Origin: Haloglomus salinum
Lineage (GTDB): Archaea > Halobacteriota > Halobacteria > Halobacteriales > Haloarculaceae
Assembly: GCF_024298825.1 (NCBI RefSeq)
Contig: NZ_CP101153.1
Location: 1,302,001 to 1,366,000 of the forward strand
Direction of reading: 5' to 3'
Length of the DNA stretch: 64,000 nucleotides
Each line of letters opens with the position of its first letter. Position 1 is the stretch's first letter. The translations under genes and the position numbers were made by a program. Positions 1-8,696 of this stretch are shown piece by piece. The notes below the pieces were generated by a model. That model worked only from the letters and a program-made list of their open reading frames with translations, did no database searches and had not been told where the DNA came from.

Positions 1-2
1 CT

Positions 3-1019
3 GATAACGGCTACCTCGAGACACAGTCCATCGCCATCTCCGCCGACGATGTCGAACCAGCTGGGCGAACTGCGGCGACGGGGGAGGTGACCCTCGTTTC
101 GAACGTTGCGGCCGATCTCCGTGCAGCACCGTGGCGCACGGCCGCGATATCGCGTGACCTGCTCTCCGTGTTGAGTGTCCCGCTCGTGTACAACGACCTC
201 TCGTATGGTGTCCTGACGGTGTACGCGGAGACACCGGACGCGTTCGACGAGCCCATCCAGACCGTGCTCGCGGAACTGGGCGAGACGATCGCTGCCGCCA
301 TCAGCGCCAGCGAGCGCAAGCGTGCGCTCCTCACCACGTCGATGACGCGCGTCGAGTACGCGGTCACCGATCCGTCGTTCGTGCTCACGCGGCTGGCCAC
401 TGCTGCGGACTGTACGCTCACCTACGAGGGTGGCGTCCAGCAGACCGCGGGCGGCGATTACGTGTTCGTCACCGTCGAGGACGCTCCGCTCGACGCCGTC
501 GTCGACGCGATGACCGGCCTCAGGGTCGTCGAGGCCGTGCAACGGATCCGGGGCGGCGACACCGGTGGCGTGTTGCGCCTCCGGCTGGCCGAGCCGTTCC
601 TCGCGACCGAACTGGCCGACCACGGCGCCGTCCTCCGGAGCGCGACGGCCTCGCCGACGGGAGCGGAGCTGGTCATCGACGTCTCCGGGAGCGTCGAGGT
701 CAGACACGTCACACAGTTCATCGGCGAGCGCTTCAGCGACATCGAGCTCACGTCGAAACAGACGCGCGAACAGGCCTCCGAGCACGGCTTCTACGCCTCG
801 GTCCTCGACCGCCTGACCGAGAGGCAACTGGAGGTCCTGGAGACGGCGTACTACAGCGGGTTCTTCGAGTCCCCCCGGAAGGCGACCGGCGAAGTGGTCG
901 CGGACTCGCTGGATATCTCCCCACAGGCCTTCTACCAGCATATCCGCACCGTACAGCGGAAACTGTTCGCGGCGCTGATCGACGACCACACGCCGGTCGC
1001 CACCCGGCACACGGAGTGA
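3..1019 (+). CDS. Bacterio-opsin-activator-like sensor/regulator (5' truncated)
   Basis: The reading frame is open from the first bases of the window, so the N-terminus lies outside. About 339 residues are visible. The first ~90 resemble the end of a GAF domain (a VPLVYNDLSYGVLTVYA stretch followed by a helix). A middle BAT-type beta-rich domain follows. The C-terminus is an HTH_10 domain, seen as TERQLEVLETAYYSGFFESP and then the recognition-helix region DISPQAFYQHIRTVQRKL. Proteins of this type are haloarchaeal transcription regulators that sense small molecules or redox state through PAS/GAF modules. The target is unknown. The gene ends 223 bases before the next gene, which has its own promoter. 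The HTH_10 assignment is firm; the ligand and targets are open. Confidence 0.9.
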   Translation, partial: DNGYLETQSIAISADDVEPAGRTAATGEVTLVSNVAADLRAAPWRTAAISRDLLSVLSVPLVYNDLSYGVLTVYAETPDAFDEPIQTVLAELGETIAAAISASERKRALLTTSMTRVEYAVTDPSFVLTRLATAADCTLTYEGGVQQTAGGDYVFVTVEDAPLDAVVDAMTGLRVVEAVQRIRGGDTGGVLRLRLAEPFLATELADHGAVLRSATASPTGAELVIDVSGSVEVRHVTQFIGERFSDIELTSKQTREQASEHGFYASVLDRLTERQLEVLETAYYSGFFESPRKATGEVVADSLDISPQAFYQHIRTVQRKLFAALIDDHTPVATRHTE

Positions 1020-1135
1020 CGCGGTGCGGCGGTTCTCGACAGCGCGTCTCCCCAGTTCGGTCCCGGGCGTGTCCAGCACGGCGGCGGGCCCACGAGTGGC
1101 CCGTATCTCCAGTGGCAGACTGGGGTTGAACTGTA

Positions 1136-1195
1136 AACCACACCCAGTGAGTAGTGGTTCGGTGCTCAACCACCCCATATTCCCTTATATCCTCA
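1136..1195 (+). promoter_or_regulatory. Promoter and operator-like repeats of the gdh operon
   Basis: An AT-rich tract with a TATA-like TTATAT at 1185-1190 lies about 55 bases before the first gene of the operon. Upstream of it is an inverted repeat GTGGTT (1154-1159) and AACCAC (1168-1173) with an 8-base spacer, plus a further AACCAC at 1136-1141. The position just upstream of the TATA/BRE suits an activator or repressor site. No binding protein can be named. Confidence 0.5.
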
Positions 1196-1242
1196 TTATT
1201 CCCTTGTAGAGCGCCCGGCACTGCAGGGACGCTCGATACTCC

Positions 1243-1386
1243 ATGAGGGACATCGACCAGACACCGGCCGAAGAATCGCCCTACGAGTGCTTCGAGTGCG
1301 GGAACGTCGTGCTCGCCGAGAACAACCCCGGCCAGTGTCCCGACTGTGCTGGGCAGATGCGGAACCGACACACACCGATTGAATGA
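1243..1386 (+). CDS. Small rubrerythrin-like zinc-ribbon protein (47 aa)
   Basis: This 47-residue ORF carries two CxxC-type knuckles, [10 protein letters not shown] and [10 protein letters not shown], which form a rubredoxin/rubrerythrin-like zinc ribbon. Small proteins of this kind are common in haloarchaea and are usually called rubrerythrin-like domain proteins. Their function is not established. Its TGA overlaps the ATG of glutamate dehydrogenase (ATGA, 1383-1386), so the two are almost certainly co-transcribed and translationally coupled. A role in redox or metal control of nitrogen metabolism is only an inference. The gene was recognised from the frame, the cysteine pattern and the overlap. 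Confidence 0.8.
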   Translation: MRDIDQTPAEESPYECFECGNVVLAENNPGQCPDCAGQMRNRHTPIE

Positions 1387-2687
1387 CGATGGCCTCGACA
1401 TCGACGACCAGCCACGACGACGAGCCGGAGGAGGAGCCCAGCGAACCGGAGTCCGCGCTGGAGACGGCACGCCGCCAGCTCCAGCACGCCGCCGACCACC
1501 TCGACATCGACCCGAACATCGTCGAGCGGCTCGAACACCCCAAGAAGGTCCAGGAGGTCACCGTGCCGATCGAGCGCGAGAACGGCGACGTGGCGGTCTA
1601 CACCGGGTATCGCGCCCAGCACGACAGCGTCCGTGGTCCATTCAAGGGCGGACTCCGGTACCACCCCGACGTGACGCGCGAGGAGTGTGTCGGGCTCGGG
1701 ATGTGGATGACCTGGAAGTGTGCCGTGATGGACATCCCGTTCGGCGGGGCGAAGGGCGGCATCGCCGTGAACCCCAAGGACCTGACCGACGCCGAGACGG
1801 AACAGCTGACGCGCCGGTTCACCGACGAGATCCGGTCGGTCATCGGGCCGACGACGGACATCCCGGCCCCCGACATGGGGACGGACCCGCAGACGATGGC
1901 GTGGCTGATGGACGCCTACTCGATGCAGGAGGGTGAGACCATCCCGGGAGTGGTCACGGGCAAGCCCCCCATCGTCGGCGGCAGCGAGGGGCGTGATGCG
2001 GCTCCGGGCCGGAGCGTCGCGATCACCGCCCGGGAGGCGATCGACTACTACGGGAAGGACATCAGGGAGACATCGATTGCGATCCAGGGCTTCGGCAGCG
2101 TGGGCTCGAACGCGGCGCAGTTACTCGACGACTGGGGGGCGAACGTCGTCGCGGTGAGCGACGTCAACGGCGGGATCTACGACGCGAACGGACTGGACAC
2201 GCACGCGATTCCCTCTCACCACCAGGAACCCGAGGCGGTGATGACCCACGAGGCACCGGAGACGGTGACGAACGACGAGTTGCTGGAGCTCGACGTCGAC
2301 GTGGTGATTCCGGCGGCAGTCGGGAACGTCCTGACGGCTGACAACGCGGACGACATCGCTGCGGACCTCATCATCGAGGGGGCCAACGGTCCGACGACGA
2401 GTGCGGCGAGTGCGGTGTTCGCCGAACGGGACCTCCCGGTGATTCCGGATATCCTGGCCAACGCTGGCGGTGTGACGGTGAGTTACTTCGAATGGTTGCA
2501 GGACATCAATCGTCGTGCGTGGTCGCTCGAACGCGTCAACGAGGAGCTGGAGACGGAGATGCTGGCAGCCTGGGGAGACGTTCGAGCGGAGTTCGAGACG
2601 CGGGACGTGACGTGGCGTGATGCGGCGTATATCGTCGCGCTGTCACGGATCGCGAAGGCCCACGAGGCGCGGGGGCTCTGGCCCTGA
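1383..2687 (+). CDS. gdhA: Glutamate dehydrogenase
   Basis: Interconverts glutamate with 2-oxoglutarate and ammonia using NAD(P). The 434 residues match the hexameric archaeal/bacterial family. Visible motifs are [11 protein letters not shown] (about 85-95), the catalytic lysine in PFGGAKGGI (about 119-127), PAPDMGT (161-167) and the Rossmann glycine motif [10 protein letters not shown] (236-245). The first ~30 residues are an acidic haloarchaeal extension. The ATG at 1383 overlaps the stop of the preceding zinc-ribbon gene; a second ATG two codons later is possible. The residue after the second Rossmann strand is Asp (VSDVNG), which often goes with NAD preference, but cofactor use cannot be decided here. 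Haloarchaea commonly have several gdh paralogues. Confidence 0.96.
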   Translation: MTMASTSTTSHDDEPEEEPSEPESALETARRQLQHAADHLDIDPNIVERLEHPKKVQEVTVPIERENGDVAVYTGYRAQHDSVRGPFKGGLRYHPDVTREECVGLGMWMTWKCAVMDIPFGGAKGGIAVNPKDLTDAETEQLTRRFTDEIRSVIGPTTDIPAPDMGTDPQTMAWLMDAYSMQEGETIPGVVTGKPPIVGGSEGRDAAPGRSVAITAREAIDYYGKDIRETSIAIQGFGSVGSNAAQLLDDWGANVVAVSDVNGGIYDANGLDTHAIPSHHQEPEAVMTHEAPETVTNDELLELDVDVVIPAAVGNVLTADNADDIAADLIIEGANGPTTSAASAVFAERDLPVIPDILANAGGVTVSYFEWLQDINRRAWSLERVNEELETEMLAAWGDVRAEFETRDVTWRDAAYIVALSRIAKAHEARGLWP

Positions 2688-2710
2688 ACGACCCACGCGG
2701 AGGCCGATAA

Positions 2711-3946
2711 TCAGGCCTGGCGACGCGCGAGCAGGGCCGCGCCGACGAGCGCGATGACAGCGATAGCGGCACCGAAGCCGGGCTGGCCGCCGCTGATTGC
2801 GCCGCCGCCGTCACCGCCGGACTGCATCGAGACCTCACGGGCGGAGAAGTGGTTGATGCCGACCACCACGTCCGTCGAGGCCTCTGCACTGCTCGAGGAC
2901 CGGACGAGGTACTTCGAGGTCTCGCCGTCGTTGGTGGCGCTCTGAACCTCGGAGTACGACGAGGCCTCGGCCGCCGCCTCACCGTCGACGTACACCTCGG
3001 CGTTCTCCGCGTTCTCGAAGGCGGCCTCCGAGACGCTCATGATGACGACCTTCCCCTCGCTCTGCGAGCGCTCGACGGTCGCGTTGAACGTGCCGGCGGC
3101 GTTCTCGGTCACCTCGACCGTCGTGTCCTCGCTGTATCGGACGACATCGGCGCTACGCTCCTCGGCCTCCTCGCTGGGCTCCTCGGTCGGCGAGTCGGTC
3201 GCGGTCGGCGTCTCGTCGCTGTCGTCGTCGCCGGCGTCGCTGGCGGCGTCACCGGCAGCCTGCACGTAGACCTCCGCAACCGCGGTGCCGTTGGCGATCA
3301 GGCGCTCCTGCTGCTTCTCGGAGTCGTTACGCTCGCCCTCGTACTGGCGGTAGACGACCCGAGCGTCCTCCTCGGCCGTCGCCGTGACGTTGCCGCCGTC
3401 GGAGACGCTCACGTTACCGTCACCGACGACGATGACCGTCGCCGTGGCGCCGTCGTTGCTGGTGATGACCGCGCGCTTCTCGGACGCCTGCTCCGCCTCG
3501 GAGCCGTCCGAGCTGTTGAACCGCGCGACGTGGCTCTCGCCGTTGGACTCGACGACCACGATTCCGCGGTCGTTGTCGTGCGTGATGATCTCCGCGCCGC
3601 TCTCGGACTGGATCGTCGCCGTGGTGCTGACCCCGGCCTGGAAGCTGCTGGCGAGGCTCAGACCCGCGCCGGAGAACCCGACGTCACCGCCGACGCCGAG
3701 GTCGCCACCGACCTGCGACTTCGCCTCGGACGTGGACTGGACGCTCAGCCGGTCGACGACCGTCTTCCCGTTGACCGTGTAGTCCACGACCGCGCTGTCA
3801 GCCGTCTCGAACGAGACGTAGGTACCGCTCTGTGCCTGTGCGGACGACTGGCTGCTGGCCGCGTTCGTCGTCGCGGCGGCAGCCACCGGCGTCCCCACGG
3901 CAGAGACGACCAGGGTGACCGCGACCACGAGTGCTTTCCAGTTCAT
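2711..3946 (-). CDS. PGF-CTERM-anchored surface glycoprotein
   Basis: A 411-residue secreted protein. It has an N-terminal Sec signal peptide (MNWKALVVAVTLVVSAVGT) ending near AAAA at about residue 25. An Asn/Ser/Thr-rich beta-type ectodomain with several N-glycosylation sequons follows, then an acidic Thr/Pro/Glu linker around residues 240-262. The C-terminal tail is GQPGFG plus a hydrophobic helix and Arg-rich end, the PGF-CTERM sorting signal processed by archaeosortase A and lipid-linked in haloarchaea. The protein is therefore expected on the outer cell surface. The ectodomain resembles no enzyme I recognise. The first third is glycine-rich (DLGVGGDVGFSGAG). It is monocistronic with its own promoter. 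Confidence 0.85.
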   Translation of the reverse strand: MNWKALVVAVTLVVSAVGTPVAAAATTNAASSQSSAQAQSGTYVSFETADSAVVDYTVNGKTVVDRLSVQSTSEAKSQVGGDLGVGGDVGFSGAGLSLASSFQAGVSTTATIQSESGAEIITHDNDRGIVVVESNGESHVARFNSSDGSEAEQASEKRAVITSNDGATATVIVVGDGNVSVSDGGNVTATAEEDARVVYRQYEGERNDSEKQQERLIANGTAVAEVYVQAAGDAASDAGDDDSDETPTATDSPTEEPSEEAEERSADVVRYSEDTTVEVTENAAGTFNATVERSQSEGKVVIMSVSEAAFENAENAEVYVDGEAAAEASSYSEVQSATNDGETSKYLVRSSSSAEASTDVVVGINHFSAREVSMQSGGDGGGAISGGQPGFGAAIAVIALVGAALLARRQA

Positions 3947-3970
3947 GCTGCCTCGCCGCTATCCCGTGGG

Positions 3971-3981
3971 TTTGTATAAGC
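3971..3981 (-). promoter_or_regulatory. TATA-type promoter of the PGF-CTERM surface protein
   Basis: On the minus strand, CTTATACAAA lies about 27-35 bases upstream of the ATG at 3946, the usual spacing for an archaeal TATA box with a very short leader. Confidence 0.6.
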
Positions 3982-4181
3982 TTGCTGGCCAGTCATGTGA
4001 AACGGACACACGACACTATCCGGCAATCAGCGGCCCGTATAACCGGAGCTACCAGAACGTATCGCCGAACGGCAAGAGCTGCTGTCAGTGAGCCGTCACA
4101 CAATCGGGTTGTAGCGCTCGCGCGACGTACATCAGTGGCCAGACCTGTACATCTGGGCGTGGAGCCGCGTCTCTCGGCCGT

Positions 4182-4568
4182 TCAGCGGGTTGCGTCGGCG
4201 CGACCGTCCTCGAACTCCGCCAGGACGTAGACGCCCAGGTAGCCACCGATCGCCCCCAGAGCGATGTTCCAGGCCAGTGCGAAGACGAACACCACCACGC
4301 CGAGGGCGAGCCCGAGCCCGGCCTCCGCGGGACCGCCGCCCGCGACGAACAGGCCGAAGACGCTCACCACGACCGCGAGGATGAAGACGAACGGGACGGT
4401 GGCGATGGCGCCCGAGAGCGCGCCGACACGGGCTCCTTCGCTCCGGTCACCGCGCTGGAGATAGCCGGCCACACCGCCACCGAGCAGCGGCGAGAAGCCC
4501 GTGAACGAGAGGACCACCGTGACGAGGGCACCGACGACCGCGTTGAGCAGGGTATCTCCGTCTCCCAT
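4182..4568 (-). CDS. DUF5518-like four-helix membrane protein
   Basis: A small polytopic protein of 128 residues from the chosen ATG at 4568, which opens MGDGDTLLNAVVGALV. Hydrophobic segments at about 6-40, 50-75, 85-105 and 108-122 are rich in Gly and Ala and separated by short charged loops (YLQRGDRSEG). The pattern matches the haloarchaeal DUF5518 family, from memory. The function is unknown. An in-frame start ten codons upstream exists, but the shorter form begins right at the conserved sequence. The flanks are about 250-base spacers on both sides, so it is probably transcribed alone. Confidence 0.75.
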   Translation of the reverse strand: MGDGDTLLNAVVGALVTVVLSFTGFSPLLGGGVAGYLQRGDRSEGARVGALSGAIATVPFVFILAVVVSVFGLFVAGGGPAEAGLGLALGVVVFVFALAWNIALGAIGGYLGVYVLAEFEDGRADATR

Positions 4569-4819
4569 ATCCCTGGGGGCCACCGCCGGGGGTATCAAGC
4601 CACGGGTAGCTCAACCGCCGCTTTCACTCAGGCACGGACATACTCGCGAGAACGCGTACACGAGGCGTTTCAAGTCCCGGGGCGTCCTACGGACGGCCGT
4701 GCGACGAACGAGCGTGCCGTGGCTGACGCCGGCCGGAGCGGTCGTGGAGGCGACACGTGACGGGGCGGCCGACGGTGCCCGACCGGAACGCCCGTGGTAT
4801 CGGGGCACCAACGGCGCGT

Positions 4820-5083
4820 ATGGCCCACGACCGCGTCCACGCACGGCCGCCCCACGACCCCGAGAACTGGCGGCTCGGGACCGTCACGGGACTGTCCGAG
4901 CGTGACGGCCACGCGGTCTTCACGGTCCGGCCGGACGGTGACGAGGAGGGCACCGACCCGGACACCGTCGAGCCGGTCGAACTCGTGGTGACGGCCGCGG
5001 TCCGTGACCTCGTCTGCCGCCGGCTCGCGGCCGACGAGCCGGTCGGCGAGCGTGTCTGGTTCCGGGAACACGGTGGTGGCTGA
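4820..5083 (+). CDS. Small haloarchaeal protein of unknown function
   Basis: An 87-residue product from the ATG at 4820 (MAHDRVHARPPHDPENWRLG). The frame is open 63 bases further upstream, but that part reads like non-coding sequence. The protein is hydrophilic, with a short beta-rich core (RLGTVTGL, HAVFTVRPDG, VELVVTAAVRDLVCRRL) and no membrane segment or cofactor motif. I do not recognise a function. It ends 27 bases before a hairpin that may terminate its transcript. Confidence 0.65.
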   Translation: MAHDRVHARPPHDPENWRLGTVTGLSERDGHAVFTVRPDGDEEGTDPDTVEPVELVVTAAVRDLVCRRLAADEPVGERVWFREHGGG

Positions 5084-5110
5084 CCCGAGAGAGTTATCCT
5101 GCGACAGGAA

Positions 5111-5136
5111 TCCGGAGGCACGTGCCGGCCTCCGGA
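5111..5136 (+). terminator. GC-rich hairpin after the small gene
   Basis: A perfect 9-bp inverted repeat TCCGGAGGC / GCCTCCGGA encloses an 8-base loop (5120-5127). It follows the stop at 5083 and precedes the promoter of the HTH_10 gene. It could act as a transcript-end structure or be part of the regulatory region. It has no U-tract, so the terminator call is tentative. Confidence 0.35.
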
Positions 5137-5173
5137 GCGCTACCGCCGACCCCGGCACCGAAGTGGGCTTAAG

Positions 5174-5189
5174 CTTGTCGCACGACAAG
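5174..5189. promoter_or_regulatory. Perfect palindrome between TATA and start of the HTH_10 regulator
   Basis: CTTGTCG-CA-CGACAAG is a perfect 7-bp-arm palindrome 8 bases before the GTG start at 5198 and directly next to a TATA-like CTTAAG at 5169-5174. A protein bound here would block the start site, so autorepression is the simplest reading. A 14/16 match lies at 11181-11197 in front of the hxlR-nos operon. Confidence 0.65.
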
Positions 5190-5197
5190 GCATAGCC

Positions 5198-5911
5198 GTG
5201 CGAGAGTTCGTCTTCTCCATTCATTTCGAGTCGGGGGCCGACCGGGTGATGGACGCCTTTATGCAGGCGCCACGGGCGCGCTCGGAGGCGTTCCTCTGCT
5301 CGCTCGACGGCGAGCAGGCGTGGCGGCTGGAACGCGTCGTCGGCCCGAGCGCAGCGCTCGAGCGCATCGAGGACCGGCTGCTCGCGGCGGGCGGCGAGTC
5401 CATCAGCGGCCGGGCGTGCGACGGGGAGCGCTACGTCGACCTGCTCGACGTGGGCCCCGGCCACCGGGTCGTCTACACGTATCTATCCGACATCACGCGC
5501 TGTGAGACGGTCCCGCGGCTGGCGACCCGGTATCTGCCCGGCGGCGTCCTGTTCCGCCTGGTCCGGCAGGAGAGCGAACAGCGCTGGCAACTGCTGATGC
5601 GCGACGACGAGAAGGTCGGATTGCTGTACGACGCCCTGAGCGCGGCGCTCCGTGACGGACTGACGTTCGAGTTCGGCCACCTCGACGCCGCGAGCGGCTG
5701 GGCGGCGGACATGCTCTCCTCGCTGACCATCCCGCCGGACCAGGACGAGGTGCTGGCGACGGCGGCCGAGATGGGCTACTACGAGACGCCGAGCGAGACG
5801 ACGCTGGACGCGGTGGCCGACCGGCTGGACCTGCCGCGGTCGACGGTCTCCTACCGGCTCCGCCGGGCAGAGGCACAGCTCGTCGAGTACTACCTCTCGG
5901 AGACGCTCTGA
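5198..5911 (+). CDS. HTH_10 (bacterio-opsin-activator type) transcription regulator
   Basis: A 237-residue regulator. The first ~170 residues form the N-terminal domain common in short HTH_10 proteins. The last ~55 form the DNA-binding part (VLATAAEMGYYETPSETTLD, then RSTVSYRLRRAEAQLVEYYL). The GTG start sits just after the palindrome, giving a near-leaderless mRNA. Only three cysteines (FLCSL, GRACDG, TRCET) are present, not the clustered Cys motif of NarO-type denitrification regulators, so an Fe-S sensor is not obvious. The gene converges on the nos maturation cluster. Its promoter palindrome recurs in front of hxlR-nosDFYL, which suggests it regulates both itself and the nos operon. This is inferred. 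Confidence 0.88.
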   Translation: MREFVFSIHFESGADRVMDAFMQAPRARSEAFLCSLDGEQAWRLERVVGPSAALERIEDRLLAAGGESISGRACDGERYVDLLDVGPGHRVVYTYLSDITRCETVPRLATRYLPGGVLFRLVRQESEQRWQLLMRDDEKVGLLYDALSAALRDGLTFEFGHLDAASGWAADMLSSLTIPPDQDEVLATAAEMGYYETPSETTLDAVADRLDLPRSTVSYRLRRAEAQLVEYYLSETL

Positions 5912-5923
5912 GCCGCGCGGGAG

Positions 5924-6256
5924 TCAGGCCGGGAGCGACCACTCGGCCACCGGCGCCGCCGCGTAGCGGCAGTCCACCGGGCCGACCTGTGCCGGCTCCG
6001 CGAGCAGAACCAGCCGCCGGTCGGCCGCCCGCTCGACCGCCACCGGCTCGAACCCCGGGTCGTCGAACGCGGCAGCGTAGCAGTCCGGGCACACCGTCGC
6101 GTGGACGCGGACATCGGCCGCCGGACCCGGCGGCACGCCATCCCCCGGCCCGTCGGAGAGCGCGCGTAGCTCCGTCACCGGTTCGCTCCGGGCGATGGGC
6201 TCGCCACACCAGTCGCACCGTGGCCGCCCGGCGGTCCCGTCCCCTGCGGTCGTCAT
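5924..6256 (-). CDS. Zinc-ribbon protein of unknown function downstream of nosL
   Basis: A 110-residue soluble protein with two cysteine pairs, CDWCGEP near residue 14 and VCPDCYAAA near residue 56, which could hold one zinc (or copper) ion. The rest is acidic and variable. It lies 69 bases after nosL on the same strand and is probably the last gene of the nos transcript. A role in metal handling or regulation with the Nos proteins is a context guess only. I do not recognise a named family. Confidence 0.65.
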   Translation of the reverse strand: MTTAGDGTAGRPRCDWCGEPIARSEPVTELRALSDGPGDGVPPGPAADVRVHATVCPDCYAAAFDDPGFEPVAVERAADRRLVLLAEPAQVGPVDCRYAAAPVAEWSLPA

Positions 6257-6325
6257 CAGGAATCGCCTCCGTCGGGTGTTGGTGAGCCGACCCTATGGCT
6301 CGTCGGTTGGCGCACGACGAATCGC

Positions 6326-7000
6326 CTATCCCCGGACGAGCGCGGGCGTGATGTCCTCGAACGCCAGCAGCTCACCCCCGTACTCCGACTGGAACGCCTC
6401 TGCGTCGGCCGAGTCGGAGAACGGGACGATGGCTGTCGTCATGGCTCCCTTGATGTCGCTACGGGCGACGTAGGTCATCTCGCGGGCCGGCCCGAACGCC
6501 TCGGCCGCGACGTGCGAGGAGACGAACTGGTCACCACCCTCGCTGAACACCTCCCAGTCGACGGCGGAGTAGTCGGTGACGTAGATGGCCGTCGGCGACC
6601 AGCCCGCGTCCTCCTTCGCGAAGTGATAGTCGAACAGGCAGGGGTTCAGCGCGTCGAACCAGGCGGGGTTCGCGTGGTTCTGGGGCTCGTTGTCGCAGTA
6701 GAATATCTGCCCGACCGGACCCGGGTGGCGGTCGATGACCATCCCACACTCCTCGCAGCGTTTCGTCCCGGTGAGTGCGATGGCCGCCGGGTCCGTCTCG
6801 TGGGTGCAGTCCTGCCCCGTGAGCGACGAGCACCCGGCCAGGCCGGCGACCGCGGCGGCGCCGCTGGCCCGCAGCACCGCCCGTCGAGAGAGCGGCGGCG
6901 GGACGTGGGTCCCGCGATGCGATTCTCGATTCGATACGTCCGTCCGGGTGGTATCTGTCGGGGTCGGTGCGTCCGTCGTGTCCGTGATGTCTCGAGTCAT
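6326..7000 (-). CDS. nosL: NosL-type copper chaperone lipoprotein
   Basis: NosL proteins are extracytoplasmic Cu(I)-binding lipoproteins that deliver copper to nitrous oxide reductase. This 224-residue protein has a Tat-like signal (SRRAVLRASGAAAVAGLAGC) with a lipobox cysteine near residue 58. A KRCEECGMVIDRHPG segment follows, where CGM is the NosL copper motif. The C-terminal half is the alpha/beta NosL fold ending VPFSDSADAEAFQSEYGGEL. It lies 11 bases after nosY in one operon. The first ~35 residues are a Thr/Asp-rich pre-region, so a later start is possible, but the twin-arginine-like SRR must be kept. The partner enzyme NosZ is not encoded in this window. Confidence 0.92.
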   Translation of the reverse strand: MTRDITDTTDAPTPTDTTRTDVSNRESHRGTHVPPPLSRRAVLRASGAAAVAGLAGCSSLTGQDCTHETDPAAIALTGTKRCEECGMVIDRHPGPVGQIFYCDNEPQNHANPAWFDALNPCLFDYHFAKEDAGWSPTAIYVTDYSAVDWEVFSEGGDQFVSSHVAAEAFGPAREMTYVARSDIKGAMTTAIVPFSDSADAEAFQSEYGGELLAFEDITPALVRG

Positions 7001-7011
7001 GGGTGGGTGGG

Positions 7012-7833
7012 TCAGTCGATGCCGGTGATCGCGAGCGTCGCCACGACGAGGGAGCCGATTCCCCAGGCCAGCAGCGCCAGCACTGCCGGGAGGGGGGCAC
7101 CGGCACTGACCGGCGAGGTGACGACCGGCGCGACGACGGTCTCCAGCACGAGGCTCCGGTAGGCCCCGTTCGGGGTGAGTGTCAGCACGACCGGGAGCGC
7201 GGACTCGGGCAACAGGTCGGTCGCCAGCCCGGCGATGATGAGGAGGTCCAGTCCGACGACGAGGAGGACCACCACCGCGACCGCGACCGCGACCCCCCGG
7301 CGGACGACCCGGACGACCGCCGAGAGCGCGGTGAAGATGGCCGTCAGCACCGCCGTGAACAGGGCCGTCAGGACGACGAATCGGACGAACAGCACGGGCG
7401 AGTCGAGGCCGCTGTGCTGGACCAGGAACGTCGATTCGACGCTGCCGAGCGCCACCATCACCAGCACGACCAGCAACGGCACCAGGACGGCGCCGAGCAG
7501 CGCGGTCATCCGGCCGAGGTAGACACCGACGACGTACGTCCGGGCCCTGGCCGGGTAGGTCCGGACCAGCGCCAGCTCGCCGCGCTCCCGGTCGCCCAGC
7601 ACCGCCCGGGAGACGAACGCGGCGGTCAACAGCGGGAGCAGGACCTCCAGCGGCGTCAGCAGCGACAGTACGGTCGGGACGAAGCCGGTGCTCCCGCTCA
7701 CCCAGACCAGCCCCACCACCGCTAGCACGAACCCGCCGGCCAGCAGCAGGTGGACGCGCGTGCGGGTCAGGGTCCGTAGCTCACGGCGGACGACGGCCCG
7801 CAACGCCGTGCGGTCGACTGACGGCGCCATCAC
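7012..7833 (-). CDS. nosY: NosY-type ABC transporter permease
   Basis: A 273-residue integral membrane protein with about six hydrophobic helices, the permease partner of NosF in the NosDFY complex that supports copper-site assembly of nitrous oxide reductase. It starts with a cytoplasmic stretch (LRAVVRRELRTLTRTR) typical of ABC-2 type permeases. The long loop after helix 2 contains RAVLGDRERGELALVRTYPA, the coupling region seen in this family. The ATG overlaps the nosF stop by four bases, so the two are translationally coupled. Assignment rests on the ABC-2 pattern plus position between nosF and nosL. Confidence 0.9.
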   Translation of the reverse strand: MMAPSVDRTALRAVVRRELRTLTRTRVHLLLAGGFVLAVVGLVWVSGSTGFVPTVLSLLTPLEVLLPLLTAAFVSRAVLGDRERGELALVRTYPARARTYVVGVYLGRMTALLGAVLVPLLVVLVMVALGSVESTFLVQHSGLDSPVLFVRFVVLTALFTAVLTAIFTALSAVVRVVRRGVAVAVAVVVLLVVGLDLLIIAGLATDLLPESALPVVLTLTPNGAYRSLVLETVVAPVVTSPVSAGAPLPAVLALLAWGIGSLVVATLAITGID

Positions 7834-8696
7834 GCATCACCCCCGTTGGCGGCCGCAGTGTCGTCGCCGGCTCCCTCGTCCTGAACGGTCCCGGACCCGG
7901 GCTGGACGGTCCGGCCCCGACCCACCTCGGCGAGGAACGCATCCGTCAGCGTCTCGGCGTCGCGGGCGGCACAGACCGCCTCGGGCGTGTCGTCGACGGC
8001 CAGTCGGCCCCGATTCAGCAGGAGCACCCGGTCGGCGACCCGCGAGACATCGAGGTCGTGCGTCGAGAGCAGTACGGCCGTTCCCGCCTCGGCGGCGAGG
8101 TCGGCGATGACGTCGTAGATGTACTCGGTCATCGCGGGGTCGAGGCTACTCGTGGGCTCGTCCAGCACGAGCAGGGCAGGGTCGCCGAGCAGCGCCTGCG
8201 CGAGCCCCACGAGCCGGACCATCCCGCCCGAGAGCGCCTCGATGCGGCGGTCGCGGAGTTCGGCCAGCCCGACCCGTTCGAGCGCCTCGTCGACGCTGAC
8301 ACCTCCCTCGACCAGGTCGGCATAGAACGATAGCGTCTCCGTGACCGTGAGCCGGGACCGGAACCGGGGCGCCTGCGGGAGGTATCCGACCGCGCGTGGC
8401 CCCTCCGCGGCGACCGACACCTCGCCCGCGTCGGCCGGGAGCAGCCCCGCGATGACCCGGAGCAGAGTCGTCTTCCCGGACCCGTTGGGACCGACGAGCG
8501 CGGCCACCTGCCCCGCCCGGAGGCGCGTCGACACCCCCTCGACCACCGTCAGGTCGCCGAAACCCCGGTCGACTCCGTCGAGGGTCAGCACCGGCTCGTC
8601 GGCGTCGGGCGTCGGCCGGTGACCGTCGCTCCGTTCGTCACCCTGTCCTGCCCGCTCGCCCGCGGCCGTCGTGCCCGACTGGGTCGTGTCCGTCAT
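7830..8696 (-). CDS. nosF: NosF-type ABC transporter ATPase
   Basis: A 288-residue cytoplasmic ATPase. Walker A is GPNGSGKTT (about 69-77), the Q-loop region is YLPQAP, the ABC signature is LSGGMVRL, Walker B is LLVLDEPTSSLDP and the switch histidine is in LLSTHDLD, so all catalytic elements are intact. The first ~35 residues are an acidic, low-complexity extension. With NosY it forms the NosFY transporter that binds NosD outside the membrane. It overlaps nosD by four bases upstream and nosY by four bases downstream. Confidence 0.94.
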   Translation of the reverse strand: MTDTTQSGTTAAGERAGQGDERSDGHRPTPDADEPVLTLDGVDRGFGDLTVVEGVSTRLRAGQVAALVGPNGSGKTTLLRVIAGLLPADAGEVSVAAEGPRAVGYLPQAPRFRSRLTVTETLSFYADLVEGGVSVDEALERVGLAELRDRRIEALSGGMVRLVGLAQALLGDPALLVLDEPTSSLDPAMTEYIYDVIADLAAEAGTAVLLSTHDLDVSRVADRVLLLNRGRLAVDDTPEAVCAARDAETLTDAFLAEVGRGRTVQPGSGTVQDEGAGDDTAAANGGDA

